64,000 bases of DNA from Cocos nucifera (lineage: Eukaryota > Streptophyta > Magnoliopsida > Arecales > Arecaceae): assembly GCA_006176705.1 (NCBI GenBank), contig QRFJ01003329.1, forward strand, positions 1 through 64,000, in the 5' to 3' direction. This document shows, in pieces, positions 47,099 to 59,620 of this stretch (the stretch's first letter is position 1; every line of letters begins with the position of its first letter). The translations under genes and the position numbers were made by a program. Under the pieces are notes generated by a model. It saw only the letters and a program-made list of their open reading frames with translations, was not told the origin of the DNA and made no database searches.

Positions 47099-47940
47099 AT
47101 GTCTGCGTCCAACCCATTAGCACGTATCCTGGACACACATAGACTGATCGGATCCAATTATAAAGATTGGCTCAGGAACTATAAAATTATTTTGGATTCC
47201 GAGAAGTTAACCCATGTATTGGATCAGGATCCTCTCACCTTACCAGTCCGTCCATCTACTGAATAGAGAGCGTCTCTAGAAAAATGGATAGACGAAGATA
47301 ATAAGGCCAGATATTACATGTTGGGCTTAATGTCTGATGAGCTCCGGTGCCAACATGAAGATATCAGGACTGCTCGCCAAATGTTGGCTCACCTGTAGGA
47401 GATGTTTGGTGAACAGAGTTGCACAGCCAAATATCAAGTCATGAAATGACTTTTTAAGGCTAAGATGCGTGATGGGCAGTCAGTCCAAGATCACTATCTG
47501 ATGATGATCAAGGACTTGAAAGAGCTTGAGAAGCTCGGATGTGAAGTTAGACTTGGATCTGCAGAATGATGTTATTCTGCAATCCTTGACTGATGCATAT
47601 GGGCAATTCATCATGAATTACCACATGCATAAACTTCAAAATTCCTTGGCTAAATTAATGAACATGCTGGTCACCACTGAGCTTTCTATGAAAGGTTCTA
47701 AAGGCTCAGTTCTTGCTATGGAATGGACTTCTTCCAAAAGAAAGTCTTCTGGAAAGAAAAAGAAGTCTACGAAAAAGCAGAAGGTGGAAGAAGGAAAGAA
47801 GAAGAAGGCAGAGCCAAAGATGAAAGCTGCTGCCAAAGGAAAGTATTTCCATTGCAACAGCGATGGCCATTGGAAGCGGAAACTGCCCTACTTACCTGGC
47901 CACCCTGAAGAACAAGAAGGAAGGTCCTTCTAAAGGTATG
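47099..47940 (+). pseudogene. gag: gag of element H (broken)
   Basis: ATG at 47099 reads MSASNPLARILDTHRLIGSNYKDWL and continues to a TAG at 47264. Later stops include a TAG in LAHL*EMF (near 47396) and the TGA after VMK (near 47447). Frames then shift near 47540. The 135-codon frame 47526-47933 contains the Lys-rich stretch and YFHCNSDGHWKR (Tyr codon 47844-47846), after which one extra A shifts the frame before the last Cys. Confidence 0.9.
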
Positions 47941-49570
47941 CTCGTTATTGAGTCTAACCTTACGATTTTTTCTACATCCAGTTGGGTGCTTGACTCTGGT
48001 TCTAGTGCTCATCTGTGCACTTCCATGCAAGATCTTGAGGATAGCAGGAGGCTGAGGGATGGAGACATGATCCTATGCATCGATAATGGTGCAAGAGTTG
48101 CTGCAGTGGCGGTGGAAACATATCCTCTTCAATTACCATCTGGTTTAGACTTAGTTTTGAAAGACTATTATTATGTGCCTACAGCTACCAAGAATTTGAT
48201 TTCTATTTCATGCTTAGCACTAGAAGGCTATGTGATTACCTTCTTTAAGGACCATTGTAATATTCTTTATGAAAGAAATAAAATTGCAAATGATTTTCTT
48301 ATTAACGGTCTTTATCAGCTACATATTGATGTATCTGTTCTAACTATCGAGCAAAACATGAATGCCAAACGACCTAAGGATAGTCCAAACGATAGGTATC
48401 TATGGCACCTGAGATTAGGTCATATAGCAAAAGATAGGATCAACAAATTGGAGAAAAATGGGCTATGAGTCCGTTGACTTTCGAGTCATATCCAACTTGT
48501 GAATCTTGTCTTCAAGACAAAATAACTAAACTCCCTTTTGTTGGACATGGGGAAAGGGCCACAGATCTCCTTGCCCTAGTACATACTGATGTGTGCGGCC
48601 CATTTGATGTGCTGACTAAAGGCAATTTTGTCTACTTCATTATCTTTATCGATGATTTGTCTAGGTATGGGTATGTGTATCTTATGAGACACAAGTCTGA
48701 AGTTTTTGAAAAGTTCAAAGAATTCAGACATGAAGTAGAAAACAAACTGAAAAACCCATTAAGGTTCTTCGATCAGATCGAGGAGGTGAATACCTTAGCC
48801 GAGAATTCCTAGACTATCTCAAGGAAAATGGCATAGTCTCTCAATGGACTCCACTAGGAACACCTCAACTCAATGGGATTTCAGAATGGAGAAATCAGAC
48901 TCTATTAGATATGGTCCGATCCATGATGAACTTCATAGACCTTCCTGATTTTCTTTGGGGACATTCATTGTTAATTTTAATTTATCTACTGAATAGGGTT
49001 CCCTCTACCATTCCTACCATACCGCATGAGATATGGCATGGTAAGAAACCAAGTCTGAGTCATCTCAGAATTTGGGGCTGTCCAACTCATGTCAAAAGAC
49101 AACAAGCGGACAAATTAGAGTTTAGGTCTTTCAGAGCTCGATTCATAGGATATCCTAAAGAGTCATTAGGATACTATTTCTACATTCCAGAAGACTACAA
49201 TGTGATTGTGAGTCGACATGCCATCTTTCTTGAAAAATAGTTTATTCAAGATAGCGGCATTGAAAAGCAGATTAAGCTTGATGAGAAAGTCTCACAAGTA
49301 CAACGAGCTAAGGACCAATTGGAACCAAATCAGGTTGAGCCAATAAGAACACTACCTCTCCCACCTCGTAGATCGAAAAGAGTTTTCCATCCTCCTGAAA
49401 GATACTTAGGTATTATTTCAGAGAAAGTAGAGGAAATGTTCCTCGTAGGTAATGGTGCTCATGGTGATGATCCCAAAACCTACAATGAGACGATATTAGA
49501 TATCGACTCCGAGAAATGGCTAGAGGCAATGCAGTCAGAAATTGACTCGATGCACTCAAACCAAGTCTGA
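47941..49570 (+). pseudogene. pol: pol of element H: protease and integrase
   Basis: A 201-codon frame (47863-48468) has the protease site VLDSGSSAHLC and GAG-pre-integrase to HLRLGHIAKDRINKL. 48465-48812 has the Cys pair (CESC) and the first catalytic Asp (HTDVCGPF). The second Asp region is reached after a one-base deletion near 48750. The Glu lies in GISEWRN near 48885. 48911-49240 ends the domain (NFIDLPDFLW, IWHGKKPSLSHLRIWG). 49319-49570 is the linker to RT. Confidence 0.92.
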
Positions 49571-51038
49571 ACCTTGGTAGATCCACTAGAAGGTATAGTA
49601 CCTATTGGGTGTAATTGGATCTTCAATAGAAAGATTGGTGCAGATGGGAATGGGAGACATTCAAGGCTAGACTAGTGGCAAAAGGTTATAGTCAATGCGA
49701 AGGCATTGACTATCAGGATACCTTTTCTCAGTGGCTATGCTAAAATCCATCTGCACATTACTTTCCATTGCAGCCTATTTCGATTATGAAATATGGCAAA
49801 TGGACGTGAAAACGACATTCTTAAATGGATATCTTAAGGAAGATATCTATATGGAACAGCCGCTAGGTTTCACATCCAGTGATACTGATAACAAGGTTTG
49901 CAAGCTGCAAAGGTCCATATATGGACTTAAGCAAGCATCTCAGAGCTGAAACACTCATTTCAATGATGTGATAAAAAAGTTTGGTTTCACCAAAAATGAA
50001 GAGGAACCGTGTGTCTTCAAAAAGGTCAGTAGGAGCACTGTTGTCTTTCTCGTACTATACGTGGATGACATCCTCCTTATTGGGAATGATATTCCCATTT
50101 TGATGACAATCAAAATATGGTTGTCCAAGAAATTCTCCATGAAAGACCTAGGTGAAGCATCCTTTACTCTAGTAATTAAGGTTTATAAGGATAGACCGAA
50201 TAGGCTGCTAGGACTTTCACAGAAGATGTACATAGAGAAAATACTAAAGAGGTTTAGTATGAAAAACTCTAAGAGGGGATCAATACCCTTCAGACATGGT
50301 ATTCACCTTTCCAAGAAGATGTGCCCTAGCACACCTGAGGAAATAGAATGCATGAGCAAGATCCCTTATGCTTCTGCAATAGAGAGCCTCATGTATGCCA
50401 TGCTATGTACACGACCTGATATAGCCCATGCTGTGAGTGTCACAAGCAGATATCAGTCAAATCCAGATAAAGAACACTGGACTTTTGCGAAATATATCCT
50501 TAAGTACTTAAGAAGAACTAAGGATATGATGTTGGACTTTGGTAATGGAGAACTCCAAGTCTAGGGATACACAAACTCGGATTTCATGTCCGATGTAGAT
50601 GATCGAAAGTCGACATCTGGGAGTCTGTTTGTGTGCAATGGTGGTGCTGTCAGCTGGAAGAGTTTCAAGCAAATTGTGATAGCAGATTCCATCATGGAAA
50701 CAGAATATACCACTGCATTAGAGGTTGCGAAGGAAGCATTCTGGTACAAGAAGTTTGCTGCAGAAATCAGAGTAATTCCATCAGATGCCATTCCCCTTTA
50801 CTGCGACAACAATGGCACCATAGCCCTTGCTAAGCAGCCAAGGTCTCACCAGAAATTCAAGTACATTGAGTGGCAATACCACCTCATCCACGATTACCTC
50901 GAGAAGGGTTACGTCGAGGTCAAGAGAGTTGACTCCACAAACAATATGGCAAATCTGCTTACAAAGTCATTGGGCCAGCAGAAGATCGAAGCCCATCTTG
51001 AGAAGATGGGACTTAGACTTATAGTCAATTGGATTTAG
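49571..51038 (+). pseudogene. pol: pol of element H: reverse transcriptase and RNase H
   Basis: A TGA replaces the Trp codon of QVWTL at 49568, and single bases are lost near 49650 and 49728. 49731-49949 holds QMDVKTTFLNGYL and YGLKQAS. 49968-50564 holds LYVDDILLIGND and the thumb. 50586-51038 is an unbroken RNase H frame of 150 codons (DDRKSTSG, ADSIMETEY, LYCDNNG, HLEKMGLRL) ending at tag 51036-51038. It supplies the reference for the part deleted in A. Confidence 0.92.
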
Positions 51039-51039
51039 G

Positions 51040-51052
51040 ATAAGTGGAAGAT
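51040..51052 (+). other. Polypurine tract of element H
   Basis: ataagtggaagat before the TG of the 3' LTR. Confidence 0.88.
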
Positions 51053-53324
51053 TGTTAGATATATGTATCCTAGAAGCCAAAATTGGCTGACACTTGTAAT
51101 ACACTACTAGGGGCAAAAATATAATTTTGACTAATATCAATAAAATGGGTTATTTTCTATCACATATGTGTATTTAGTGTCTGTGATACATCCTTTGAGT
51201 TAATGGTAATGATAATTCATATTCTCAAGAGTTGAAAATTTAAGACATGAATAATCATTATTAACTCATAAAATGCTTCCGACCATAGGATCATCATGAG
51301 GATGGTGATTAATCCGGAAGATTGGTGTACAATTGCTTCTTTTTAGTAGATAAGTCTTGAGTCTACGGTGTGGAGACATTGGAGTGAAAGTATAGGTACT
51401 CATTAGAGAATGAGGGCACTGACCACCTCGAGTAGTCATTAGGAAGTCTACCTTCTCGTCAATGACTGATTCGATGCTGCAGTAATGTATCTGATTCTTT
51501 AATCTGAGGTGCATCGGTAGTTCACCTTGAGGGTGTTATAGTTTGACTACACCACTACTCGGTCTCCTAGCCATCCAGAACCCTGAGGTGTATGTTGGCT
51601 ATAGCATGTTCATTGTAGGAGCTGGATTGCATCAAGATGGAATCTATCTACCTCGGTGGTAGAGGAGCAGCCCTATGATGATCATGAGAATCAAGTCCAG
51701 AAGCCCATGGCCATGGCAGAGTGAAATAATAGAAAGAGTTTCTATTTAGCTTTTCACACCGGACCTGAATCGAATGATTACATCATATGATAGAGACTAG
51801 GGTTTGACGAGTTCACCTAAACCCAAATCTGATCGGGGCTCAAGATAGGAGAACTTAATCACACAGGTAGCTGCACCAAGAGGTTCGCATTCAACTCTAA
51901 TGGGTTGCTACCATATACTGCTAGGTGTCATTGATGGATTTTGGGAGCAATTAGAATGATTTAGATGATCGATCATTCTAGCTGTTCGAATAAGAAGAGT
52001 TCTAATCCATCGAAAAAAGTTTCGATGATGTCGATGATAGAGATCATGATATATCCTATTATCATATAGAACTGAACCTAACTGGGTCACACAAATAATG
52101 GTTTGAATCTGGTGATCATCAATTGAACTGATCTAGTTCAATTGATCTAAATGAGATTCAATTAGGTTCAAGGAAATCGTGCAAGCATTCGATTGAACCT
52201 AACATTCTTCTTTTACTATCATAAATAGTTGTCCTAACTGAGCGAAAGGAGTTTGTGCTCTATCAAAGGCCTTCACTTGGTCTGATTAGAGCTTGTTGTG
52301 GTCAAAAAAGGGTTGTCTTATTCTGTAAGACAATACCTGCCATTTTTGGTCACCTACCATTTTTTGTCCTTTGACTTTGGTCAAAAGTTGATCTTTCACT
52401 GGTCAAATATTGACCATTGACACTTTGACTTCTATCCACGTGTCACGCACCTATTGGAGAGCTAGTGCGGGCTTGTCCCCCTACTAGAACATGGCAAGGA
52501 GGAGGGCGCACGCCACCCTTGGTGTGTGCCCAAGCTAGAGGCGCCCAGGAGTCCCTATTGGATAGGGACTCCATCTTCTTTTTGGATTTCGATTAAACTT
52601 CTCCTAAGAACCAAGTTTGACTTGTCTTAGGTGCCATCTAAGGAGAAAATCTAAGGGACTCTATTTCCACCAATCAGATTTAGATCTAATTTCACAAAGG
52701 GTTGTGATTGGTTGGGAAGAAGAGGAGTTGGATCACGCATAATCTATAAATAAGACCCTGCGCCCAACTCAAGGAGTAATCTATCTAAAAATTTCCCACA
52801 CCCCAAGGCTACTTCTCTCCTCCTCCTCCATGCCAAGCCCATCTTCTCCCTCTCCTCTCCTTGCCCAAAGTGATTTGGGATCCAAGTTGGTGCAATCTAG
52901 ATGAGATAAAGGCGACAGAAAGCTAGAAGGCTGCGCTGCTGCAAAGGACAACTGCTGATCTTCGAAAGGTATTTTGAAGATCCTCCAGATCAGATCTAGA
53001 TCTAATTTTTGGAGATGTGATAGAGAAGAAGAGGATCTCTAGATCCAGCCTGAGTGGATACCGATAGAGGCCAGGCACTTGCATGGCTAGATCCAAAACC
53101 TTTCGCTGCTTACAGGATCATCAATGGATAATAGGATTACCCTATGTTAAGATAAATTAAATTTGATTTAATTTACCTAAATTTATTTTATTATTAAAAT
53201 AATAAGAATTAGATCTGAAACATCCCAAATCTGATCTAGATTAAAGAAAATTTTTTTTGAAATATATCTCTTGATCCGATCAGATCTGAACGAACCTAGT
53301 CCAAGAAATCAGGATTTCCCTTCA
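51053..53324 (+). repeat. 3' LTR of element H (2272 bp)
   Basis: Same length as the 5' LTR; tgttagatatatg to cccttca. TATA box 52744-52752. The donor-like site is mutated here (aagataaatt near 53150). Confidence 0.95.
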
Positions 53325-54953
53325 TTTTGGACCTGATCAACATGAAAAACCCCACATCCCATCTAGTTTTGATGCCAAAAATCCATCTAGAAGGTGGCCG
53401 TATGAAAGAATAAGGAAGAGTCCCTGTGCATCTAGGACTCTTCCCTCAAGAGTTTGATCCAAATCAAACTCTATCAAAACCTAGTCTAGGCACCTCCAAA
53501 AATCACAAAATTTTGCACAACCAATGTATAACTCGTTCCCTATCACATATCCAAAAATTAAAGTAAAATAATTTCTAGAAAATTTTTTAAATTTATCTGA
53601 TCATGTGATCCTCAATTCTCTCAATTGGGTCAACTATTGACCCTACTCCAATTGCACTAGGAATGAATTCAATTTTCATAATTAATCTGACATAGACTTA
53701 TTCTAGTTAGATGAAAAAAAATCCATTCAAGATCAAAAATGAGTCAAATTAAATTTGACTCGATTGCGATGAATCAAAAATATTACAAAAGGAGAAAGTC
53801 TGGCTCAACCGTGTGCTAGCATGATTACCTTGAACCCGATTGGATCTAATCCAAATCAATTGAACTAGGTTAGCTCAATTGATGACATCCAAACCCAAAC
53901 CCTTGTTTGTGTGACCTAATTAGATTTAGTTCTATATGGTAATGAGACATGTCGTGATCTTCATCATCGACATCATTGAAATATATTTCGATGGACTAGA
54001 ATTTTTCTGATTCATACAATTAGAATGATTGATCATCAAAATCATTCTAGTTGCTCCCAAAATCCACCAGTGATACCTAGCAGTATATGGTGGCAATCCA
54101 TCAGAACTAAAAATGAACCTCTCAGTGTAGCTACCTATGTTATTGGGTTCTTCTATCTTGAGATCCGATAGGATTAGGGTTAAGGTGAACTCATCAAACC
54201 CAATATCTATCATATGAATTAATCATTCGATTCAAGTCCTATATCAAATCCTTTATAGAAACACTTTCTATCATCTTCACTCTGACATGGCCATGGGCTT
54301 ATGGACTCGATTCTCATGATCATCATAGGGCTACTCCTCATCTACCAAGGTAGATAAATCCCTTATTGGTGCAATCCAATCCCTATAATAAACGTACAAT
54401 AGCCAACATACACCTCAGAATTTCAAATGGCTAGGAGATCGAGTTATGGTGTAGTCAAACTACAATACGCTCAAGGAAAATTATCGATGCACCTTAGGTT
54501 AAAGAACCACACACACTACTACAACATCGAGCCAATCATCAATAAAAAGATAAACTTTCTTATGAATGCTCAAGGTGGTCACGCTCAGTGCCCTCATTCT
54601 CTAATGAATATCTGTACTCTCGCTTCGATGTCTCCTCACTGTAGACTCAAGACTCGTCTACTCAAAGAAAGCGATCGTATACCAACCTTTTGGATCAATC
54701 ACCATTCTCGTGATGATCCTATAGTCGGGAGCAGTTTATGAATTAATTATAAAAATTCATGTCTTAAATTTTTAACTCTTTAAAAATATGAATTGTCGTT
54801 ACCATTAACTCAAAGGACGTATCACATACACTTTAAATACACACTATGATAGAAAATGATCCTTTCATTAATTTATAGTCAAAATTATAAGATTGCCCTT
54901 ACAAGTATATTACAAGTATTAGCCAATCTAGCTTCTAAGGTATAGATCTAACA
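53325..54953 (-). repeat. 5' LTR of element E, right part
   Basis: After ttttg (53325-53329) the E LTR continues to its TG end at 54953 (plus strand tctaaca). Inverted-repeat array, decayed, near 53950-54050. The next base, 54954, is integrase sequence of C. Confidence 0.92.
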
Positions 54954-55990
54954 TGGACCATATCTAATAAGGTTCGATTTCTCTATTCTAAAATCCTGTT
55001 GAGTTGAGGTATTCCAGGTGGAGTCCATTATGAGACTATGCCCTTATCCTTGCGATAGTCTAGAAATTCCTAAATAAGGTATTCGCCTCCTCAATCTGAT
55101 CAAAGAATATTAATGAATTTTCTAGTTTGCTTTTCTACATCATGTTTGAATTTCTTGAACTTTTCAAAGGCTTCAGACTTGTGTCGCATCAAATACACAT
55201 ATCCATACTGAGATAGATGATCAGTGAAGGTAATGAACTAGACATAATTGCCTTTGGCTAACATATTAAATGGGCCGCACACATCTATATGTACCAGGGT
55301 AAGTAGGTCTGTGGCTCTTTTTCTATATTCTACAAAAAGAAAGCTTGGTCATTTTGCCCTGAAGGTATGATTCATAAATCGGATATGACTTGGAAGTTAA
55401 TGGACTGATAATTCCAGATTTCACCAATTTGTTAATCCTATCTTTGGCTATATAACTTAGCCTAAGGTGCCATAGATACCAATCATTCAGACTATTCCTA
55501 GTTCGCTTAGATCCTACGGCATTCATGTTTGCTTGATATTTAATATAGATACATCAACATGAAATTGATAGAGATTGTTAATTAAGAAATCACTTATAAT
55601 TTTATTTTTTTCAAAAAGAATAATATAGTGGTCCTTAAGAAAGCTAATTACATAACATTCCTATACTAAATAAGAAATAGAAATCAAATTCCTACTTGCT
55701 GCAGGCACAAAATAATAATCTCTAAGAACTAAATCTAAACCTGATGGTAATCGCAGAGGATAGATTTCCATGGCAATAGTAGCAACCCTTTCTTTGTTTT
55801 CGATGTGCAGGATCATCTCACTATCCCTCAGCCTCCTACTCTCCTCAAGACCCTACATAGAAGTGCATAAGTGAGCACCAGAACCAGAGTCAAGCACCCA
55901 ATTGGATGTAGAAGAAATCGTAAGGTTAGATTTAATTATGAGCATACCTCCTGAAGGACCTGCCTCCTTCTTATTCTTTAGGTTGGCTAG
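54954..55990 (-). pseudogene. pol: pol of element C: integrase and protease (decayed)
   Basis: Begins with the 56-bp segment already present at 21463-21518, then continues upstream through integrase. 55323-55526 reads YLWHLRLSYIAKDRINKL and SYPIYESYLQGKM: His and both Cys of the zinc region are replaced by Tyr. The protease site near 55885 still reads VLDSGSGAHLC-like on the minus strand. Confidence 0.87.
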
Positions 55991-56782
55991 GTATAAAGGG
56001 TAGTTTTGCTTTCAATGACCATCGATATTACAGTAAAAATATTTTTCTTTGTCTGTGACCTTCTTCTTTGGCTCTCCCTTTTTTTTCTTCCCACCTTCTA
56101 CCTTCTGCTTCTTCATAAACTTCTTCTTTCCAAAAGTCTTTCTCTTGGAATAAGTCCACTCCATAGTAAGTACTGAGCTCTTTGAATTTTTCAGAGAAAG
56201 CTCAGCAGTAACTAGTATATTCATGAGTTCAGTCAAGGTACATTGAAGCTTATGCATATGAAAGTTCATGATGAACTGCGCATACATATCAGTCAAAGAC
56301 TATAGGATCACATCAATCTGTAGATCCTTATCAAGCATGACATCGAGCTTCTCAAGCTCTTCTAGATCCTTGACCATTGTCAAATAATGATCTTGGACCG
56401 ACTGTCCATCATGCATCTAAGCCTTAAAAAGTCTCTAGAAGACTTAATACCGGGCTATGTGACTCTGCTCACCAAACAACTCTTGTAGGTGAGCCGATAT
56501 TTGGTGAGTAGTTTTGATATCTTTATGCTGGTGCTGTAATTCATCAGACATTAAGCCCAACATACAGTACCTAGCTTTATTATCATCGTCCATCCACTTC
56601 TTCAAAGATGCTCTCTGATCTACGATCGGACGGGCTAGTAAAGTAGATGGGTCCTGGTCTAATAGATAAGATAGCTTCTCGAAATCCAAAATAATTTTAT
56701 AGTTTCTAAGCCAATTCTTATAATTGGGTCCGGTCAGTCTATGGGTGTCTAGGATACGGGCTAGTGGGTTTGATACCGACAT
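55991..56782 (-). pseudogene. gag: gag of element C
   Basis: ATG at 56782 opens 112 codons (MSVSNPLARILDTHRLTGPNYKNWL to QSHIARY) before a TAA; the start codon is intact although this is the oldest copy. A later frame (56012-56296) has the Lys-rich stretch and the knuckle KYFYCNIDGH with Tyr at the first Cys position (56039-56041). Where A, F and H have TGA this copy reads TAG AGA. Confidence 0.9.
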
Positions 56783-57614
56783 TTTTCTGTAGAGAGTTAA
56801 AATTTCTAGTTAGACTTTATAATTAGACTTAATTTATTTAGGAGTTTTATTTTTAAATAAATTATACTCTTACTATTTTCTCGAATTTCTACACTTTCTT
56901 GGCTGAGATGCGAAGATTTTCACGATCATAAATTTCTAATTGATGGTGTGGTCACACCGATTGGCTCACCACCTCACCTAATAGTTATTGGTAATGGATC
57001 AATCGATGAGTGAAAAACTCTTATCCAATGATTCTCTAATCATGGTGCACCTAAATTCGGTCTCTAATTCATAAAGCTCACCATGCCCGGAATATTGCTT
57101 CAACCCTTAGTTAAGTTAGACCCATCATTTGCATAAATTGAATTCCTGATTGGATCCCTTACCATATCTAAAATATTGAGTTCAACCCATCCTCCAATCC
57201 ATAGCATCCAATGCCTAATAAACATGGTTGCATCTTTTCGATACAACTGAATCATTATAACTAATCGAGAATAATCAACCTTGAGTTAGGCCCACACATC
57301 TATAATGGTGGAAGACCTATGACTTAATATTTTCTTAGTTTGATTTGATTTAGATTTCTTAAATTTGACTTAACTTAGTCATAACAATTATAACTAACCT
57401 AGTGACATGGGTTAGCTAGAATCATTAGCCACCTCAAATCAGAACTAGGTCAATCCAATCAGTCAGATAAGTGAGATCAGTGGGAGGAATATGCCATTAT
57501 CTCGTCGTGAATGGATTCAGGTCAAGTAACTTCTAATTTAGGACCACTGATTGTATCTGCCAAACTTACCTTAGACATCGATTTGTCAAACCAGAACTAA
57601 TTAGATTAGCCTAT
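56783..57614 (-). other. Leader of element C, first part
   Basis: Noncoding, homologous to the gag-proximal leader of E. It begins with ctctctacag before gag and is cut at 57614 by K. No gene. Confidence 0.85.
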
Positions 57615-59489
57615 TGATAAGTGGTAAAAATATACTAATAAAAGTATTAAATTATAAAATAAATTAATTTATTTCTTTAGAAATTAATACTTTTATTAAT
57701 CTTTTGCAGGAAAGAAGGCCACCAATGTGAAGATCTTATTTTTTTGGTTCAGATGAAATAAATTTCAAATAAAATAAACTTCAAAGGAGCCTAAAATTAA
57801 ATTTAAAAAGAAAAAAAAAGCTCAGTTCGATTCAAATCGGTTCAGAAAATTGGCTCAGCAGACCGCCCGATTCGACCGCATCAGCAGACCAACCCACCGA
57901 TGCAGCGCTGACGTCAGGATGATGTCAGCATTTTTTGTGGTGCACAGTGGACCGACTTGAGGGCATTTTGAAAATTTTACATGAAGAAGCGCCCTCCGAT
58001 TGGCTGAAGAATGCGGCGGTCCATGCAACACCGGGCTCGCGCATGGTCTATAGAGGGCAATTTGAGAATTTTGTCTAATCCAATGGGCGCCTTTCACTAA
58101 GACTTGATCGGACGGCCAAAAAGAATGTGCTGATGAACGGCATCCGCAGCTCTCGATCGAGATCCAATGGCTGAGATTCATCCCGACGTTAAACTAAAGA
58201 TTAGAAGCCTTCTTTGTGCATAATTGGATGGTCCATATTCAATCTAATGCTTGATCCAATGGCTGGAATAAATTTTGACTTGATCTGGGATATTTTAAAG
58301 GATTTTTAATTGATTTTTGGACTATTTGATCAACATCTAATGGTCAGAGTCATCCAGATCCCAATTTGAGTTGTTTTGGGAGTCTTAAACCTAATTTCTA
58401 AAGAAGTTTGGGGAAGAATCGATTTCTTAGCCTATAAAAAAACCTACCGTTGCCGTAGAAAAAAAAAGGAGAGTGAGAGAGAAAAAGAGAAAAGGGGAGA
58501 GAGTCAGAGAAATAAAGAAAAAAAGAAGAAGAAGACAAAGAGAGGAGAGAGGTAGAAAGAGAAGAGAGATTTTTGAGAGAAAAGAAAGGATTTGTAATTT
58601 TTCTTTTCTTCTTCCGATAATCAAGACCTCGATCAAGGAGCCTCTTCTTCTTCACCAAGTTCTCCACACCAAGAGCAACGGACAATCAATTTTAGCAATC
58701 AAACAGTCTAATTTTTCTATGCTTTTTATTTTATTTGCTGTTTTTGAACTTGTTATCATGAACTAAATTTTCTTTTACTAAGGCTAAGGTATAGCCACTC
58801 TTTTGATGCAATATTCAATGTGATTTATTTTTAATTTTAAATTTTATTCATGAGGAGTATATAAATCTGATCTTAATGCTTTTAGATTACTGGCCATCTT
58901 CTAATTGATCTGATGAACATAGATGTTACGAACCAAGTACATCTATGTTATTGCTTCTTGATTATATACCTTGTATTATGAATCAAATTAGAATTCATAT
59001 GCATGCAGAAATTTTAGTGCGCTTTGGACGTAGCATATTTTAATTAGAGGATTTCATAAAACTTAATGTATTAATATTTATTTAAATTACACCTAGACCA
59101 AACGGTAATTAATAAATATTTATTATTTTGCTATGCCTGGACCAAAGGGTAGTGAATAAATTAGGAGACTCCACCGTCACATGAAATAAAATTAATCTAA
59201 TAACCTGAATATTGTATTGACTGAGTTGGTGAACCGATTGCCTTAGTAATATATTGTTCTTAAGTTTAAAACCCTAATAATTACACTCTCTCTATTTCCT
59301 TAAAATTTTTAATTATTTCTTTATTTTGTTCTTTAAATTCTTATTCTTATAAATCGATCTTCTAAATAAAGCATAGGAAAGAGCTTTTCAGTACTTATTT
59401 TCCAATCCTCTAGGGATGATACTCTACTCATTTACTTTATTACTTGATCGATTGGTGCACTTACCATAGCTATAGATTAGTATGCATCA
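57615..59489 (+). repeat. 5' LTR of element K (1875 bp)
   Basis: tgataagtggtaaaaat to tatgcatca. TATA box tataaaaa at 58433-58440. A purine (GA) tract of about 110 bp follows at 58456-58575. A TGACGTCA-containing inverted repeat lies near 57909-57929. Open frames on either strand across the tract are low-complexity and not genes. Confidence 0.92.
58433..58440 (+). promoter_or_regulatory. TATA box of element K
   Basis: tataaaaa, about 820 bp into the LTR and immediately upstream of the GA tract. Best TATA candidate in this LTR. Confidence 0.6.
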
Positions 59490-59495
59490 AGTTTT

Positions 59496-59513
59496 TGGCG
59501 CCGTTGCCGGGGA
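59496..59513 (+). other. Primer binding site of element K (tRNA-Asp type)
   Basis: tggcgccgttgccgggga, 6 bp after the LTR end: the PBS typical of Athila/Tat elements, complementary to aspartate tRNA. Confidence 0.92.
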
Positions 59514-59620
59514 TTGTGTCTAAAATAATATTAAAATTTTGATCCTAGCTTTACTTTAAAAATTTATTTTTAATTTTTATTATTATTTATTTTTTTAAAA
59601 AAAAAAATTTTGTTTAGTGC

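Larger units (their letters stand above)
42956..53324 (+). mobile_element. Element H: copia element inserted in the 5' LTR of E
   Basis: 10,369 bp, structurally complete: LTRs 42956-45227 and 51053-53324 (both 2272 bp), PBS, leader, gag, pol, PPT. Flanks tcttg (42951-42955) and ttttg (53325-53329) are a 5-bp duplication with one C-to-T change, and E resumes after it. About 23 differences over the first 370 bp of the LTRs (about 6%). Same subfamily as A. Gag and pol carry several stops and single-base indels but all domains are present. Confidence 0.96.
21519..54953 (-). mobile_element. Element E: complete copia element in integrase of C, split by F and H
   Basis: Minus strand. 3' LTR is 21519-23178 plus 35836-36442 (interrupted by F); pol and gag 36457-40409; leader to 42311; 5' LTR 42312-42955 plus 53330-54953 (interrupted by H). 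Both LTRs have complete ends (left end TA instead of TG). Without the insertions it is about 10.4 kb. A 137-bp comparison of the two LTRs shows about 18 differences (13%). The flanks do not show a 5-bp duplication but a 56-bp one. Confidence 0.9.

Noticed and set aside
58398..58766. Overlapping frames on both strands of the K LTR
   Set aside because: They are produced by the GA-rich tract, giving low-complexity Lys/Arg/Glu or Leu/Ser/Phe sequence.
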